Assembly: GCA_016234705.1 (NCBI GenBank)
Contig: JACRAS010000212.1
Coordinates: 51,714-115,713, forward strand
Source: Betaproteobacteria bacterium
Lineage (GTDB): Bacteria; Pseudomonadota; Gammaproteobacteria; Burkholderiales; SG8-39
Direction of reading: 5' to 3'
DNA length: 64,000 bases
The notes beneath the pieces were generated by a model. It did no database searches. It saw only the letters and a list, made by a program, of their open reading frames with translations, and was not told the origin of the DNA. Both the position numbers and the translations under genes were made by a program. Below are positions 51,883 to 61,774 of this stretch, piece after piece (within the stretch, counting starts at the first letter, position 1; each line of letters starts with the position of its first letter).

Positions 51883-53034
51883 ATGTCTAAGCGCCCCGCG
51901 CGCGCCAATGCGGCTGTGCTGGTCGGCCTGGATTTCGGCGACGACGGCTACGCCGAGAGCCTGGAGGAATTGCGCCTGCTCGCCGAAAGCGCGGGCTTGC
52001 GCCCGCTCGCCTCGATCCAGGGCAAGCGGCAGCGTCCCGACCCGGCGCTTTACGCGGGCTCGGGCAAGGTCGAGGAGATCGGGCGAGCGGTGCGCGAGCA
52101 CAATGCAGTGGTGGTGGTGTTCAACCACGAGCTCTCCCCGGCGCAGCAGCGCAATCTGGAGAAAGAGCTGGAATGCGCCGTGCTCGACCGCACCGGCCTG
52201 ATCCTCGGTCTTTTCGCGCGGCGCGCGCGCAGCAACGAGGGTAAGCTGCAGGTGGAATTAGCGCAGCTCGAGTACGCCTCCACGCGTCTCGTGCGCGGCT
52301 GGACGCACCTTGAACGTCAACGCGGGGGGCGGGGATTTCTCGGCGGCATGGGCGAGACGCAGATCGAAGTCGACCGGCGCCTGATCAGCAACCGCGTCAA
52401 GGTACTCAAGGAAAAACTGGTCCAGTTCAAACGCCGGCGCGACATTCAGCGCCGCGCGCGGGTGCGCGGCGAGGTACTTTCGGTATCGCTTGTCGGGTAC
52501 ACTAATGCGGGCAAGTCCACGCTGTTCAACGCCCTCACCCATGCCGGCAGCTACACCGCCGACCAGTTGTTCGCCACGCTCGATACGACAACGCGGCGGC
52601 TGTACCTCGAGGCGGCAGGCAACGTCGTGCTGTCGGACACGGTAGGATTTATCCGCGATCTGCCGCACGGCCTGGTGGCGGCCTTTCGCGCCACCCTGGA
52701 GGAAACCATCCAAGCCGATCTGCTGCTGCACGTGGTCGACGCGTCGAGCAGCGTGCGCGAGCCGCAGATAGCAGCGGTGAACGCGGTGCTCGTCGAGATC
52801 GGCGCGGAGGCGATCCCGCAGGTGCTGGTGTGGAACAAGATCGACCTGACGCCGGTGATGCCGGGGCTGGACCGCGACGAGTATGGTAAGATCTGCCGCG
52901 TCAGTTTGAGCGCTGAGACCGGCGCCGGCCTCGGTTTTCTCAGGGTTGCCCTGACCGAAGTCGCAGCCACAAAAAAATCCGCGGCAATCAACCAGGACGT
53001 CGAGCAGCATCATAGGGATACGTATGTCACTTAA
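51883..53034 (+). CDS. hflX: GTPase HflX
   Basis: 383 residues from ATG 51883. The HflX N-terminal domain has RPDPALYAGSGKVEEIG and VVVFNHELSPAQQRNLEKEL; a glycine-rich segment GGRGFLGGMGETQIEVDRRL precedes the GTPase domain with G1 GYTNAGKSTLFN, G3 SDTVGFIRDLPH and G4 WNKIDLTP. It splits stalled or heat-damaged ribosomes. The stop overlaps the hflK start by 11 bases. Confidence 0.96.
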   Translation: MSKRPARANAAVLVGLDFGDDGYAESLEELRLLAESAGLRPLASIQGKRQRPDPALYAGSGKVEEIGRAVREHNAVVVVFNHELSPAQQRNLEKELECAVLDRTGLILGLFARRARSNEGKLQVELAQLEYASTRLVRGWTHLERQRGGRGFLGGMGETQIEVDRRLISNRVKVLKEKLVQFKRRRDIQRRARVRGEVLSVSLVGYTNAGKSTLFNALTHAGSYTADQLFATLDTTTRRLYLEAAGNVVLSDTVGFIRDLPHGLVAAFRATLEETIQADLLLHVVDASSSVREPQIAAVNAVLVEIGAEAIPQVLVWNKIDLTPVMPGLDRDEYGKICRVSLSAETGAGLGFLRVALTEVAATKKSAAINQDVEQHHRDTYVT

Positions 53035-54217
53035 TGACCCGCAGTGGGGCAAGAAGGGCGGGGGCAGCAACCAGGGGCCGCCCGACCTGGAAGAGCTGTG
53101 GCGCAACTTCAATCAGAAGCTGAACGGCATGTTCGGCAAGAGGGGAGGGAGCGGCGCTCCTTCCGCCCAGCCGCCCAACCTGCGCAAGATCAGCGGCGGC
53201 ATCGGCATGCTGGTCGCCCTGGTGCTGGTGCTGTGGCTGGCGAGCGGGTTCTATATCGTCGATGAGAAGCAACGCGGCGTGGTGTTCACATTCGGCAAGC
53301 AATCCGATCTCACCAGCCCCGGCCTGCGCTGGCGTCTGCCCTATCCGTTTCAGTCGCACGAAATCGTCAATCTGTCCCAGGTGCGCACGGTCGAGGTCGG
53401 CTACCGCAATACGGTCAAGACGAAGGTGTTGAAGGAATCAATCATGCTCACCGACGACGAGAACATTATCGATATCCAGTTCGCCGTGCAATACACGCTG
53501 AAGGATCCGCTCGATTATCTGTTCAACAACAAGAAACCGGACGATACCGTGCTGCAGGCGGCGGAGACCGCGTTTCGCGAGGTGGTCGGATCGAGTAAGA
53601 TGGACTTCGTGCTGTACGAGGGCCGTGAGCAGGTCGCGATCGCGGCGCAGAAGCAGATACAGGATATCCTCGATCGTTACAAGACCGGCATTGCCGTCAG
53701 CAGGGTGACCATGCAAAACGCCCAGCCGCCGGAGCAGGTGCAGGCCGCATTCGATGACGCGGTCAAGGCCAAACAGGACCTGGAGCGGCAGAAGAGCGAG
53801 GGCCAGGCCTATTTCAACGACGTCGTGCCCAAGGCGCGTGGCGCCGCCTCGCGCCTGACCGAGGAAGCGCAAGGCTACCGCCAGCGCGTGCTGGCCAACG
53901 CCGAGGGTGAGGCGAGCCGCTTCAAGCAGGTGCTGGCCGAATACAACAAAGCGCCGCAGGTGATGCGCGACCGCATGTACCTCGAGACGGTGCAGCAGAT
54001 CATGAGCAGCACCAGCAAGATCCTGCTCGACGCCAAGGGCGGCGGCAACCTGCTGTACCTGCCGCTGGACAAGATCATGCAGATGTCGGCGGGCGCCTTG
54101 CCCGAGGCGGCAACCCCCTCTTCGAAGCAGACACTGATTGATCCGACGCCGAATCCGGATCCGGCTGCGCGCTCGCGCGACGCGCTACGCGGGAGAGAAA
54201 GGGAGAGCCGGCCATGA
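53024..54217 (+). CDS. hflK: FtsH protease activity modulator HflK
   Basis: 397 residues. A Gly-rich N-terminus with MSLNDPQWGKKGGGSNQGPP and PDLEELWRNFNQKL, one membrane segment GMLVALVLVLWLASGFYIVD around residue 65, then a periplasmic SPFH/band-7 domain (KQRGVVFTFGKQSDLTSPGL, RWRLPYPFQSHEIVNLSQVR). It forms a large cage with HflC around FtsH. It overlaps hflX by 11 bases and hflC by four. Confidence 0.96.
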   Translation: MSLNDPQWGKKGGGSNQGPPDLEELWRNFNQKLNGMFGKRGGSGAPSAQPPNLRKISGGIGMLVALVLVLWLASGFYIVDEKQRGVVFTFGKQSDLTSPGLRWRLPYPFQSHEIVNLSQVRTVEVGYRNTVKTKVLKESIMLTDDENIIDIQFAVQYTLKDPLDYLFNNKKPDDTVLQAAETAFREVVGSSKMDFVLYEGREQVAIAAQKQIQDILDRYKTGIAVSRVTMQNAQPPEQVQAAFDDAVKAKQDLERQKSEGQAYFNDVVPKARGAASRLTEEAQGYRQRVLANAEGEASRFKQVLAEYNKAPQVMRDRMYLETVQQIMSSTSKILLDAKGGGNLLYLPLDKIMQMSAGALPEAATPSSKQTLIDPTPNPDPAARSRDALRGRERESRP

Positions 54218-55092
54218 TGAACAATCGCTTGGGAATCGCGCTCGCCGGCGTGCTCGCCGTGGTGGTAGTGGCGAACATGTCGCTGTTTACCGTGGACCAG
54301 CGCGAGCGCGCTATCGTGTTCCAGTTGGGCGAGGTGAGGGAAGTCATCACCACGGCCGGGCTGCACATCAAGTGGCCGTTGATCCAGAACGTGCGTTATT
54401 TCGACGCGCGCATCCTTACGCTCGATACGCCCGACGCCGAGCGCTACATCACTTCGGAGAAGAAAAATCTGCTGGTGGATACGTTCGTAAAATGGAAGAT
54501 CAACGATGCCCGCCAGTTCTACATCAGCGTCGGCGACGAGGTGCAGGCGCAGACGCGCATTTCGCAGACCGTCAACGCCACGCTGCGCGAGGAGTTCGGC
54601 AAGCGTACGGTGCACGAAGTGGTGTCCGAGGACCGCAATGAAATCATGAAAATCGTGCGCGAACGGACCAACCAGGACGCGAAGAAGATCGGCGTCGAAA
54701 TCATCGACGTGCGCTTGAAGCGCGTGGACTTGCCGCAGGAAGTGAGCGAGTCGGTGTACAAGCGCATGGATGCGGAGAGGAAGAGCGTGGCCAACCAGTT
54801 GCGCTCGGAGGGCTCGGCCGCGGCCGAGCGCATCCGCGCCGAGGCGGACAAGGAGCGCGAGGTGATCATCGCCAACGCCTACAAGGAAGCGCAGCGCGTC
54901 AAGGGCGAGGGCGACGCCAAGGCGGCGGCGGCATACGCCCAGGCATTCGGTCAGAATCCGGAGTTCTACGCCTTCTACCGCAGCCTCGAAGCCTACCGTT
55001 CGAGCTTCAAGAACCGCAGCGATGTGCTGGTGCTGGAGCCGAATTCGGATTTCTTCAAGTACCTCAAGGGCCCCGGCAAGGGCAGCAAGTAG
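54214..55092 (+). CDS. hflC: FtsH protease activity modulator HflC
   Basis: 292 residues. An N-terminal anchor (NRLGIALAGVLAVVVVANMS) is followed by the band-7 domain: VDQRERAIVFQLGEVREVIT, GLHIKWPLIQNVRYFDARIL and EIIDVRLKRVDLPQEVSESV, ending with coiled-coil RIRAEADKEREVIIANAYKE. It is the partner of HflK. ATG 54214 overlaps the hflK stop in ATGA. Confidence 0.96.
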   Translation: MMNNRLGIALAGVLAVVVVANMSLFTVDQRERAIVFQLGEVREVITTAGLHIKWPLIQNVRYFDARILTLDTPDAERYITSEKKNLLVDTFVKWKINDARQFYISVGDEVQAQTRISQTVNATLREEFGKRTVHEVVSEDRNEIMKIVRERTNQDAKKIGVEIIDVRLKRVDLPQEVSESVYKRMDAERKSVANQLRSEGSAAAERIRAEADKEREVIIANAYKEAQRVKGEGDAKAAAAYAQAFGQNPEFYAFYRSLEAYRSSFKNRSDVLVLEPNSDFFKYLKGPGKGSK

Positions 55093-55112
55093 CGTTTACG
55101 GGAGAGCCGGGG

Positions 55113-55298
55113 ATGGCCACCACTTTCCTCATGGCGTTCGCGCTGATGCTGGTGATCGAGGGTATCCTGCCGTTCCTGTTTCCGACGCAGTGGCGCGAGA
55201 CGTTCCGCCGTATCACCCAGTTGAGCGACGGGCAGATCCGGTTCTTCGGCCTGTCGTCGATGCTCGCGGGCCTGCTGCTGCTGTTCTTTGCGAAGTGA
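55113..55298 (+). CDS. DUF2065 family small membrane protein
   Basis: 61 residues with two membrane segments (FLMAFALMLVIEGILPFLF and FGLSSMLAGLLLLFFA) separated by PTQWRETFRRITQLSDGQIR. This is the standard DUF2065 protein that follows hflC in Beta- and Gammaproteobacteria. It starts 20 bases after hflC behind GGGAGAGCCGGGG. The function is not established; the location suggests a link with the HflKC complex. Confidence 0.9.
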   Translation: MATTFLMAFALMLVIEGILPFLFPTQWRETFRRITQLSDGQIRFFGLSSMLAGLLLLFFAK

Positions 55299-55395
55299 GG
55301 CGTGAGAAGGGAGGAGGAAGACATGAAACGATGCCGCTGTTTTGAGGGCGCGCCCCCTCTCTCCTGTCCCCTCCGGCCTCCCGCCGCCTGCATTT

Positions 55396-56541
55396 ATGCG
55401 TAACTGGGTCCTGCCCGAATACATCGAAGACATCCTGCCGCCCGAGGCGCGCGCGATCGAATCGTTGCGCGCGCGGCTGCTGGAACTGTTCCGCGTGCAT
55501 GGCTACGAACTGGTCATGCCGCCGCTGTTGGAGTATACCGAGTCGCTCCTGACCGGCACCGGCCACGACATGGACCTGCGCACGTTCAAGCTGGTGGACC
55601 AGTTGTCCGGGCGCACCATGGGCCTCAGGGCCGACATCACGCCGCAGGTGGCGCGCATCGACGCTCATCTGCTCAACCGCGAGGGTGTGACCCGGCTTTG
55701 CTACTGTGGCTCGGTGCTGCACACCCTGCCTGCCGGGCTCAGCTCGACGCGCGAACCGCTGCAAATCGGCGCCGAGATCTATGGCCACGCCGGCATCGAC
55801 AGCGACCTGGAAATACAGCGGTTGCTGGCGCAGGCGCTGAAGCTGTGCCGGTTGCCCGACGTGCGCCTGGACATCGGTCACGTGGCGGTGTTTCGCGCGC
55901 TGGCGCAGCGCGGCGGTGTCAGCCCCGGATTGGAGGCCGATTTGTTCGCCGGTCTCCAGGCCAAGGATGTTTCGGCCTTGCACGCCTTGACCAAGGGCCT
56001 GGACCAGGCGACACGCAGTGCGATCCTGCTGCTGCCGGAACTGTACGGCGGCCGCGAAGTGATCGCGCGCGCCAGGCGCGAGCTGCCCAAACACGCCGAG
56101 ATCACGCGCGCGCTCGCCGACCTCGATCGCCTGACGGCGATGGAAGATATTCCCGTCAGCATCGACCTGGCCGACTTGCGCGGCTATCACTATCACAGCG
56201 GCGCCGCCTTCGCCGCGTACTGCACCCGGCTGCCCAATGCCATCGCCCTCGGCGGGCGCTACGACGGCGTCGGCGAGGCTTTCGGCCGCGCCCGGCCGGC
56301 GACCGGTTTCACCCTGTATCTGCTGGAGCTGGCGCGCCTCGCGCCGGCCGAGCCTGCCCCCGGCTGCATCCGCGCGCCGCGCATGAGCGACCCGACGCTT
56401 GCGGCCGCGATGACGCGCCTGCGACTCGCGGGCGAAGTGGTGATTCAGGATCTGCCGGGGCACGAGGACGACAGCGACGAGGGGCGCTGCACGCGCGAAC
56501 TCGTCAAGCAGAAAGGTAAATGGCAGGTAAGAAAGATCTGA
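55396..56541 (+). CDS. hisZ: ATP phosphoribosyltransferase regulatory subunit
   Basis: 381 residues from ATG 55396 ([20 protein letters not shown]); the frame extends upstream to 55342 but lacks family sequence there. It resembles HisRS without its catalytic power: [60 protein letters not shown] and [20 protein letters not shown]. HisZ activates the short form of HisG in histidine synthesis. It precedes purA as usual in Betaproteobacteria. Confidence 0.94.
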   Translation: MRNWVLPEYIEDILPPEARAIESLRARLLELFRVHGYELVMPPLLEYTESLLTGTGHDMDLRTFKLVDQLSGRTMGLRADITPQVARIDAHLLNREGVTRLCYCGSVLHTLPAGLSSTREPLQIGAEIYGHAGIDSDLEIQRLLAQALKLCRLPDVRLDIGHVAVFRALAQRGGVSPGLEADLFAGLQAKDVSALHALTKGLDQATRSAILLLPELYGGREVIARARRELPKHAEITRALADLDRLTAMEDIPVSIDLADLRGYHYHSGAAFAAYCTRLPNAIALGGRYDGVGEAFGRARPATGFTLYLLELARLAPAEPAPGCIRAPRMSDPTLAAAMTRLRLAGEVVIQDLPGHEDDSDEGRCTRELVKQKGKWQVRKI

Positions 56542-57948
<1,407 letters not shown>

Positions 57949-57970
57949 CAACAGGACAACTGAGGAATCC

Positions 57971-58151
57971 GTGGAATTCCAGGAAATTCTTTACGCGGAA
58001 AACGATCCGCGTCGTAACGATCACGCTCGACTGCCCGGACAACGGCAACATGTTCACGCCGCGCAGGTGTCACGAAATACGCGACTGCATCAACGACGGT
58101 CGCATCCAGCCCAGCCCTTGCCGCGCGAGCGGCGCCGACAAACCAGCCTAG
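57971..58151 (+). pseudogene. Frameshifted N-terminal remnant of a crotonase-family gene
   Basis: GTG 57971 follows GAGGAATCC and reads VEFQEILYAEND; then the frame slips by one, and IRVVTITLDCPDNGNMFTPR followed by CHEIRDCINDGRIQP continues to a stop at 58149-58151. Together these are the first ~50 residues of an enoyl-CoA hydratase/isomerase (beta strand pair V-x-x-I-T-L-x-x-P-x-x-x-N-x-F). The oxyanion-hole and active-site regions are absent. An intact crotonase gene begins ten bases later. Confidence 0.75.
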
Positions 58152-58160
58152 GAGGCCAAC

Positions 58161-58928
58161 ATGAGCATACACCTGACGCGGCAACACGAATTCGCAGTGA
58201 TTACACTGGACCGGCAGGAGGCGCTGAACGCATTGTCCGCTGCCGTGTTGCGGGAACTGGCGCAGGTGTTCGACCAGGTTGCCGCGAGCGATGCGCGCGC
58301 GCTGATCATAACGGGGGCTGGACCAAAGGCGTTTTGCGCTGGCGCCGACATCAAGGAACTTAGCGGTCGCAGCCTCACCGAGCAGAGGCGCGACGTGGCG
58401 TTCGGCCAGGCGGTGCTGGCCCGCCTCGATACCTTGCCCATGGCTTCGGTCGCGGCCATCAACGGTTATGCCTTCGGTGGCGGGCTCGAGCTTGCGCTCG
58501 CATGCACCTTTCGCATTGCCGTGCCGACAGCGAAAATGGGGCTGCCGGAAATCAAGCTCGGGCTGATTCCGGGTTACGGCGGAACGCAACGACTGCCGCG
58601 CGCGGTCGGGGAGGCGCGTGCCTTGGAAATGATATTGAGCGGGCGCACGGTCGAAGCCGAGGAGGCGCTGCGCATCGGGCTCGTGCACCGCATCGCCGAC
58701 GGCGATCCAGTCCAGGCCGCGATCGGATTCGCGCGCGGATTTAGCGGCTTCGGCCTGCCGGCGCTGCGCCTGGCACGCGATGCAGTCAAGCGCGCGCTCG
58801 ACTTTTCGTTGCACGAAGGGCTGAATATCGAGGCGGACCTGAACACGCTGGCGTCCCAGACCCAGGACGCGGAAGAAGGCATGAGCGCATTCATGCAAAA
58901 GCGCAAACCCCGATTCAAGGATCGCTGA
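58161..58928 (+). CDS. Enoyl-CoA hydratase/isomerase family protein with both catalytic glutamates
   Basis: 255 residues, with CTAGGAGGCCAAC before ATG 58161. Crotonase motifs: LDRQEALNALSAAVLRELAQ, GPKAFCAGADIKELSG (oxyanion hole), AAINGYAFGGGLELALAC with E110, and MGLPEIKLGLIPGYGGTQRL with E130. Both glutamates of classical enoyl-CoA hydratase are there, unlike the protein at 28638. The C-terminus SAFMQKRKPRFKDR is typical. It is flanked by remnants of another crotonase and a dehydrogenase, so it is the survivor of a partly deleted operon. Confidence 0.92.
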   Translation: MSIHLTRQHEFAVITLDRQEALNALSAAVLRELAQVFDQVAASDARALIITGAGPKAFCAGADIKELSGRSLTEQRRDVAFGQAVLARLDTLPMASVAAINGYAFGGGLELALACTFRIAVPTAKMGLPEIKLGLIPGYGGTQRLPRAVGEARALEMILSGRTVEAEEALRIGLVHRIADGDPVQAAIGFARGFSGFGLPALRLARDAVKRALDFSLHEGLNIEADLNTLASQTQDAEEGMSAFMQKRKPRFKDR

Positions 58929-58935
58929 CGAGGCC

Positions 58936-59170
58936 ATGCCGGGAAACAGGGGAACGGTCGCGATCACCGGCGGACGCGGCGCGGACCTAATCCTCGACCC
59001 GCTCGGCGGCGCGGTGTTCGAGGCGAGCCTGCGTGCTCGCCTGGCGCGGGCGGATGGTGGTGATCGGCTTTGCCGCCAGCGGCATGCCGAAACCGAAGGT
59101 CGATTGCCTGCTGGTCAAGAACATCAGCGTCAGCGGTCTGCTGTGGAGCGACTACCGCGAGCGCACGTAG
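58936..59170 (+). pseudogene. Remnant of a zinc-independent MDR oxidoreductase (quinone reductase-like)
   Basis: From about 58970 the frame reads [19 protein letters not shown], matching the cofactor-domain segment of quinone-reductase-like MDR proteins. After a one-base slip near 59030 the next frame gives [20 protein letters not shown], then [20 protein letters not shown] and TAG at 59168-59170. The N-terminal catalytic domain and the C-terminal end are missing. The sequence between 59171 and 59483 contains no recognisable coding region. Confidence 0.75.
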
Positions 59171-59483
59171 ACCGCAACCTTGCAGTTCATCGGCACGTCG
59201 ATCGGCGTTGCGGCCATGGCGACCTTGGTCATGGACGAGATCCACGCCTTGCCGCCGCCGCCTTGCCCGCTTCGAGCATGCGGTTTTCGACAAAGGCATA
59301 AGTGCGCCTGATCCTTAGTTTCATCGTTCTTCCTCTAGGCTTCGCCGGCAATGGTTAGTTTGCATCAAACGGGAGAAACAGGCACTGCGCATGAAGCTGG
59401 ATTTCCGCTGGCTAGCGAGGGGCCACTTCTCGAAATGAGCGGATCATTACATCGCGAGGCAATCGATCCCCGCCCTTTGGCCG
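59171..59483. other. Gene-free stretch after the MDR remnant
   Basis: About 310 bases with only short, patternless open frames on both strands. Some bases just after 59170 may be further decayed dehydrogenase sequence (a weak QFIGTSIGVAAMATLV reading), but I cannot place them in a family. Confidence 0.4.
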
Positions 59484-59873
59484 CTACCAGATGCGTTTCA
59501 CGCCGTAGTCGCGAAAAACCGGGTCGGCGGTGACAACCGGGAGTTTTTCCTCGAGTGCCTGCGCTATCAACAGGCGGTCAAAAGGGTCGCCGTGACGCGG
59601 GGCGAGCGATTCCACTCGTCCGATATGCGCCATCCGAATGTCCAGCATGCGCAAGCCGTTGGCGGCGACGTGCTCGACGACGTAGCGCCGCACCGGGATG
59701 GCGAGCTTCAGCTTGCCCAAGCCGGCTTTGATCGCCAGTTCCCATGCGCTGACCAGGCTGAACAGGCACTCGTTGTCTTGGTCGGCAAGCGCGGCCCGGG
59801 CTTTCGCCGGCAGTGCGCGGTCCCCTTCCACCCACCATAGAAAGACATGCGTGTCGATCAGAACGCGCATCAA
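59484..59873 (-). CDS. PIN-domain toxin of a type II toxin-antitoxin pair
   Basis: 129 residues. RVLIDTHVFLWWVEGDRALP (Asp7) is the typical opening of this PIN subgroup, followed by SLVSAWELAIKAGLGKLKL (Glu), APRHGDPFDRLLIAQAL (Asp) and VVTADPVFRDYGVKRIW (Asp). It should be a ribonuclease toxin. Its start overlaps the antitoxin stop in ATGA (59870-59873). Toxins with the DTHVFLWW start are usually paired with Phd/YefM antitoxins, as here. Confidence 0.9.
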   Translation of the reverse strand: MMRVLIDTHVFLWWVEGDRALPAKARAALADQDNECLFSLVSAWELAIKAGLGKLKLAIPVRRYVVEHVAANGLRMLDIRMAHIGRVESLAPRHGDPFDRLLIAQALEEKLPVVTADPVFRDYGVKRIW

Positions 59874-60097
59874 ACATAATCCTTGAAGCCTTCGGGAGTG
59901 GCATCGAAATCCGGCGCGACGTAGAGAATCTGCCCTTTGCCCGAGCCGGGTTTGCGCGGCCGCTTCGGCTTATCCAAGGGCACCAGCTTGAGCACCGGTT
60001 TGTTGTCCTTGGCAATGATGACTTCCTCTCCCAGCATGGCTTTCTGCACCAACTTGGAGAAATGCGTCCTGGCGTCGGCAATATTGAATTTGGACAT
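59870..60097 (-). CDS. Phd/YefM-type antitoxin
   Basis: 75 residues: KFNIADARTHFSKLVQKAML, GEEVIIAKDNKPVLKLVPLD, a linker KPKRPRKPGSGKGQILYVAP and a toxin-binding tail. ATG 60097 is preceded on the minus strand by GAGGAGGGTTAGTGC. The gene order antitoxin-toxin with overlap is standard. An imperfect palindrome just upstream (60121-60143) is a good candidate for its operator. Confidence 0.9.
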   Translation of the reverse strand: MSKFNIADARTHFSKLVQKAMLGEEVIIAKDNKPVLKLVPLDKPKRPRKPGSGKGQILYVAPDFDATPEGFKDYV

Positions 60098-60120
60098 GCA
60101 CTAACCCTCCTCAGGTGTAG

Positions 60121-60143
60121 GTTGGTCATCTTATATGATCAAC
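60121..60143 (-). promoter_or_regulatory. Imperfect palindrome, likely operator of the Phd/PIN pair
   Basis: GTTGGTCAT (60121-60129) and ATGATCAAC (60135-60143) are inverted copies with one mismatch around a 5-base centre. The site lies 24 bases upstream of the antitoxin start and overlaps TATAAG on the minus strand, a likely -10 element. Autorepression at such a site is the rule for this antitoxin family. Confidence 0.55.
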
Positions 60144-60157
60144 ATGCGCCTTGCAAG

Positions 60158-60187
60158 TTTCCCGCCCAAGCGTTTCCCGCCCAAGCG
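60158..60187. repeat. 15-bp perfect tandem repeat
   Basis: TTTCCCGCCCAAGCG occurs twice in a row (60158-60172, 60173-60187) in the divergent gap between the antitoxin and the SEC-C gene. No function is evident. Confidence 0.7.
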
Positions 60188-60243
60188 GGTATTGGGTCCG
60201 CATCAGCGCAAGCCGGCCGTGCAAATACGCTAAAATAATCGCC

Positions 60244-61188
60244 ATGAACCTCTCGCCCGATCGAAAAGACTACGCGGAAATCGACGCGCTGCTGCGCATC
60301 GCAGTGCGCTGCGCCCTCGATAATACCGACTTCGAAGCTGCCCTGAACAGCTATCGCAAGCTGCTGCCCAGAGTGGCGCCGTCACTGGTCGCGCAAATGC
60401 CGCCGGGCGAGGAAGCGCAGCGCGCGTTCGCGTTTGCGACTTTCCGCGAGGTATGCAACCGGGTACCGCGTCCCGATCACGACTGGCGGCCCCGGCCGCA
60501 GACCGAGCCTGAACGCAATGGCCCCTGCCCCTGCGGATCGGGCGGCAAATACAAACAATGCTGCGGGCCCCTGGCCGGCGCGTCTCCTGTCGGCGGCGAA
60601 GGTTTGAGCCTGTTGTCCTATGTCCTGGAGCGTTTTCCGATGGCCCAGTACAAGAATCTGCCCTTCGATAAGCTGTCACCGGAAGAACTGGGGCATGTTG
60701 CCTCGCAGTGGCTGGTGCAGGATCGCCGCGAGGAAGCCGTGGCATTGTTGGAACCGCTGCTTGCCCATCCCGCCAAGCTCGACGCGCGGCATGAATACGC
60801 CTTCGACATGCTGTGCGACGCCTATTTGGAACTCGACCACCCGGTCAAGCGTATGCGATTGGTGGAAAGCATGATGCAAACCCCCGGCCGCGTGCTCAGG
60901 AGCGCCGCCATGCACCGCCGCTGCACCATGCTGGCGGATGAGGGTGAGTATCTGGCTGCATGGAAGCTGTTCAAGGAGGCCCAGCGCGCCGATCCGGATA
61001 ACCCGTCGTTGGCGCACCTGGAAGTGGTCCTGCTGATCAGCCAGGGTGAGGTCGGCGAGGCGCAGGAACGAGCCCGCTTCTGGGCGAGGCGGCTGAAAAA
61101 GCTCGGCTACGGCGGCAAGAAGATAGTCGACTTGATGGAAGAAATTGCGCAGAATCCGCGCGCTTTTGTGGAGGCGACGCATGGCTAG
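60244..61188 (+). CDS. SEC-C motif and TPR-like protein
   Basis: 314 residues from ATG 60244; the open frame begins earlier (60151) but includes the tandem repeat. A SEC-C zinc motif is at 92-108 (NGPCPCGSGGKYKQCCG), the metal-binding tail also found in SecA. The N-terminal region is helical; after residue 120 there are helical repeats (ALLEPLLAHPAKLDARHEYA, MLADEGEYLAAWKLFKEAQR, VVLLISQGEVGEAQERARFW). Stand-alone SEC-C/TPR proteins have no settled function; a protein-interaction role is likely. The stop overlaps the next gene by eight bases. Confidence 0.8.
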   Translation: MNLSPDRKDYAEIDALLRIAVRCALDNTDFEAALNSYRKLLPRVAPSLVAQMPPGEEAQRAFAFATFREVCNRVPRPDHDWRPRPQTEPERNGPCPCGSGGKYKQCCGPLAGASPVGGEGLSLLSYVLERFPMAQYKNLPFDKLSPEELGHVASQWLVQDRREEAVALLEPLLAHPAKLDARHEYAFDMLCDAYLELDHPVKRMRLVESMMQTPGRVLRSAAMHRRCTMLADEGEYLAAWKLFKEAQRADPDNPSLAHLEVVLLISQGEVGEAQERARFWARRLKKLGYGGKKIVDLMEEIAQNPRAFVEATHG

Positions 61189-61654
61189 TATCAAGAGAAT
61201 CGATCATGTGGCAATCGCCGTGCGCGACGCAGACCAGGCGACACGGCAGTTTGTCGATCTATTGAACGCCGTACCGATTCGGTCCGAGATTCTTCGCGAA
61301 AAGGCCGGCCCGGTTAAGGTTTCTTATCTGCAGATCGGGGAAAACGTGCTTGCACTCGCCCAGTCCATGGAGGCCGACGGCTTCATCAACCAGCACATCG
61401 CCAAACATGGGGAAGGTCTGCATCACATGGGCCTGGAAGTGGACGACTTGGAGGAATTCATCAAAGAAGTAGAAAGCAAGGGTTTCAGGATTCCCTTGCG
61501 CGACGAATTTACCAACCGCAGCGAAGTGGTGTTGCGGCCCAAGGACGCGGCAGGGGTTGTTCTACAAATTGTGGAGTGGAAGGGCGGCAGTGAGGTGAGC
61601 GTCGAGGAGCGGATCGAGCGAATTCGGAACCTGCGGAACCGACCGGAGGAGTAG
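61181..61654 (+). CDS. Methylmalonyl-CoA epimerase (VOC family)
   Basis: 157 residues from ATG 61181. Glyoxalase-fold epimerase pattern: IKRIDHVAIAVRDADQATRQ with H9, LHHMGLEVDDLEEFIKEVES with H81/H82 and VVLQIVEWKG with E132, giving the metal ligands. It interconverts (S)- and (R)-methylmalonyl-CoA, linking propionyl-CoA to succinyl-CoA. It overlaps the SEC-C gene by eight bases. A propionyl-CoA end-product would fit the branched-acid enzymes of the window, though no mutase or propionyl-CoA carboxylase is present here. Confidence 0.85.
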   Translation: MASIKRIDHVAIAVRDADQATRQFVDLLNAVPIRSEILREKAGPVKVSYLQIGENVLALAQSMEADGFINQHIAKHGEGLHHMGLEVDDLEEFIKEVESKGFRIPLRDEFTNRSEVVLRPKDAAGVVLQIVEWKGGSEVSVEERIERIRNLRNRPEE

Positions 61655-61774
61655 TGAATCCGGTATAAAAGTATTTGGCAATCGCTAGTGCCGGGTGCGT
61701 CGCGTGAATGACATCGGTTGCATAGTTCCGGCCTGCTTTGCCGGTCGAATGCCTCTATTTGCCGGGAGAGTAAG

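Noticed and set aside
53044..53265. Short Arg/Gln-rich + frame inside hflK
   Set aside because: Overlaps hflK in another frame and has typical shadow composition.
59351..59533. 60-codon + ORF before the PIN toxin
   Set aside because: No ribosome binding site or recognisable sequence, and it overlaps the end of the minus-strand toxin gene.
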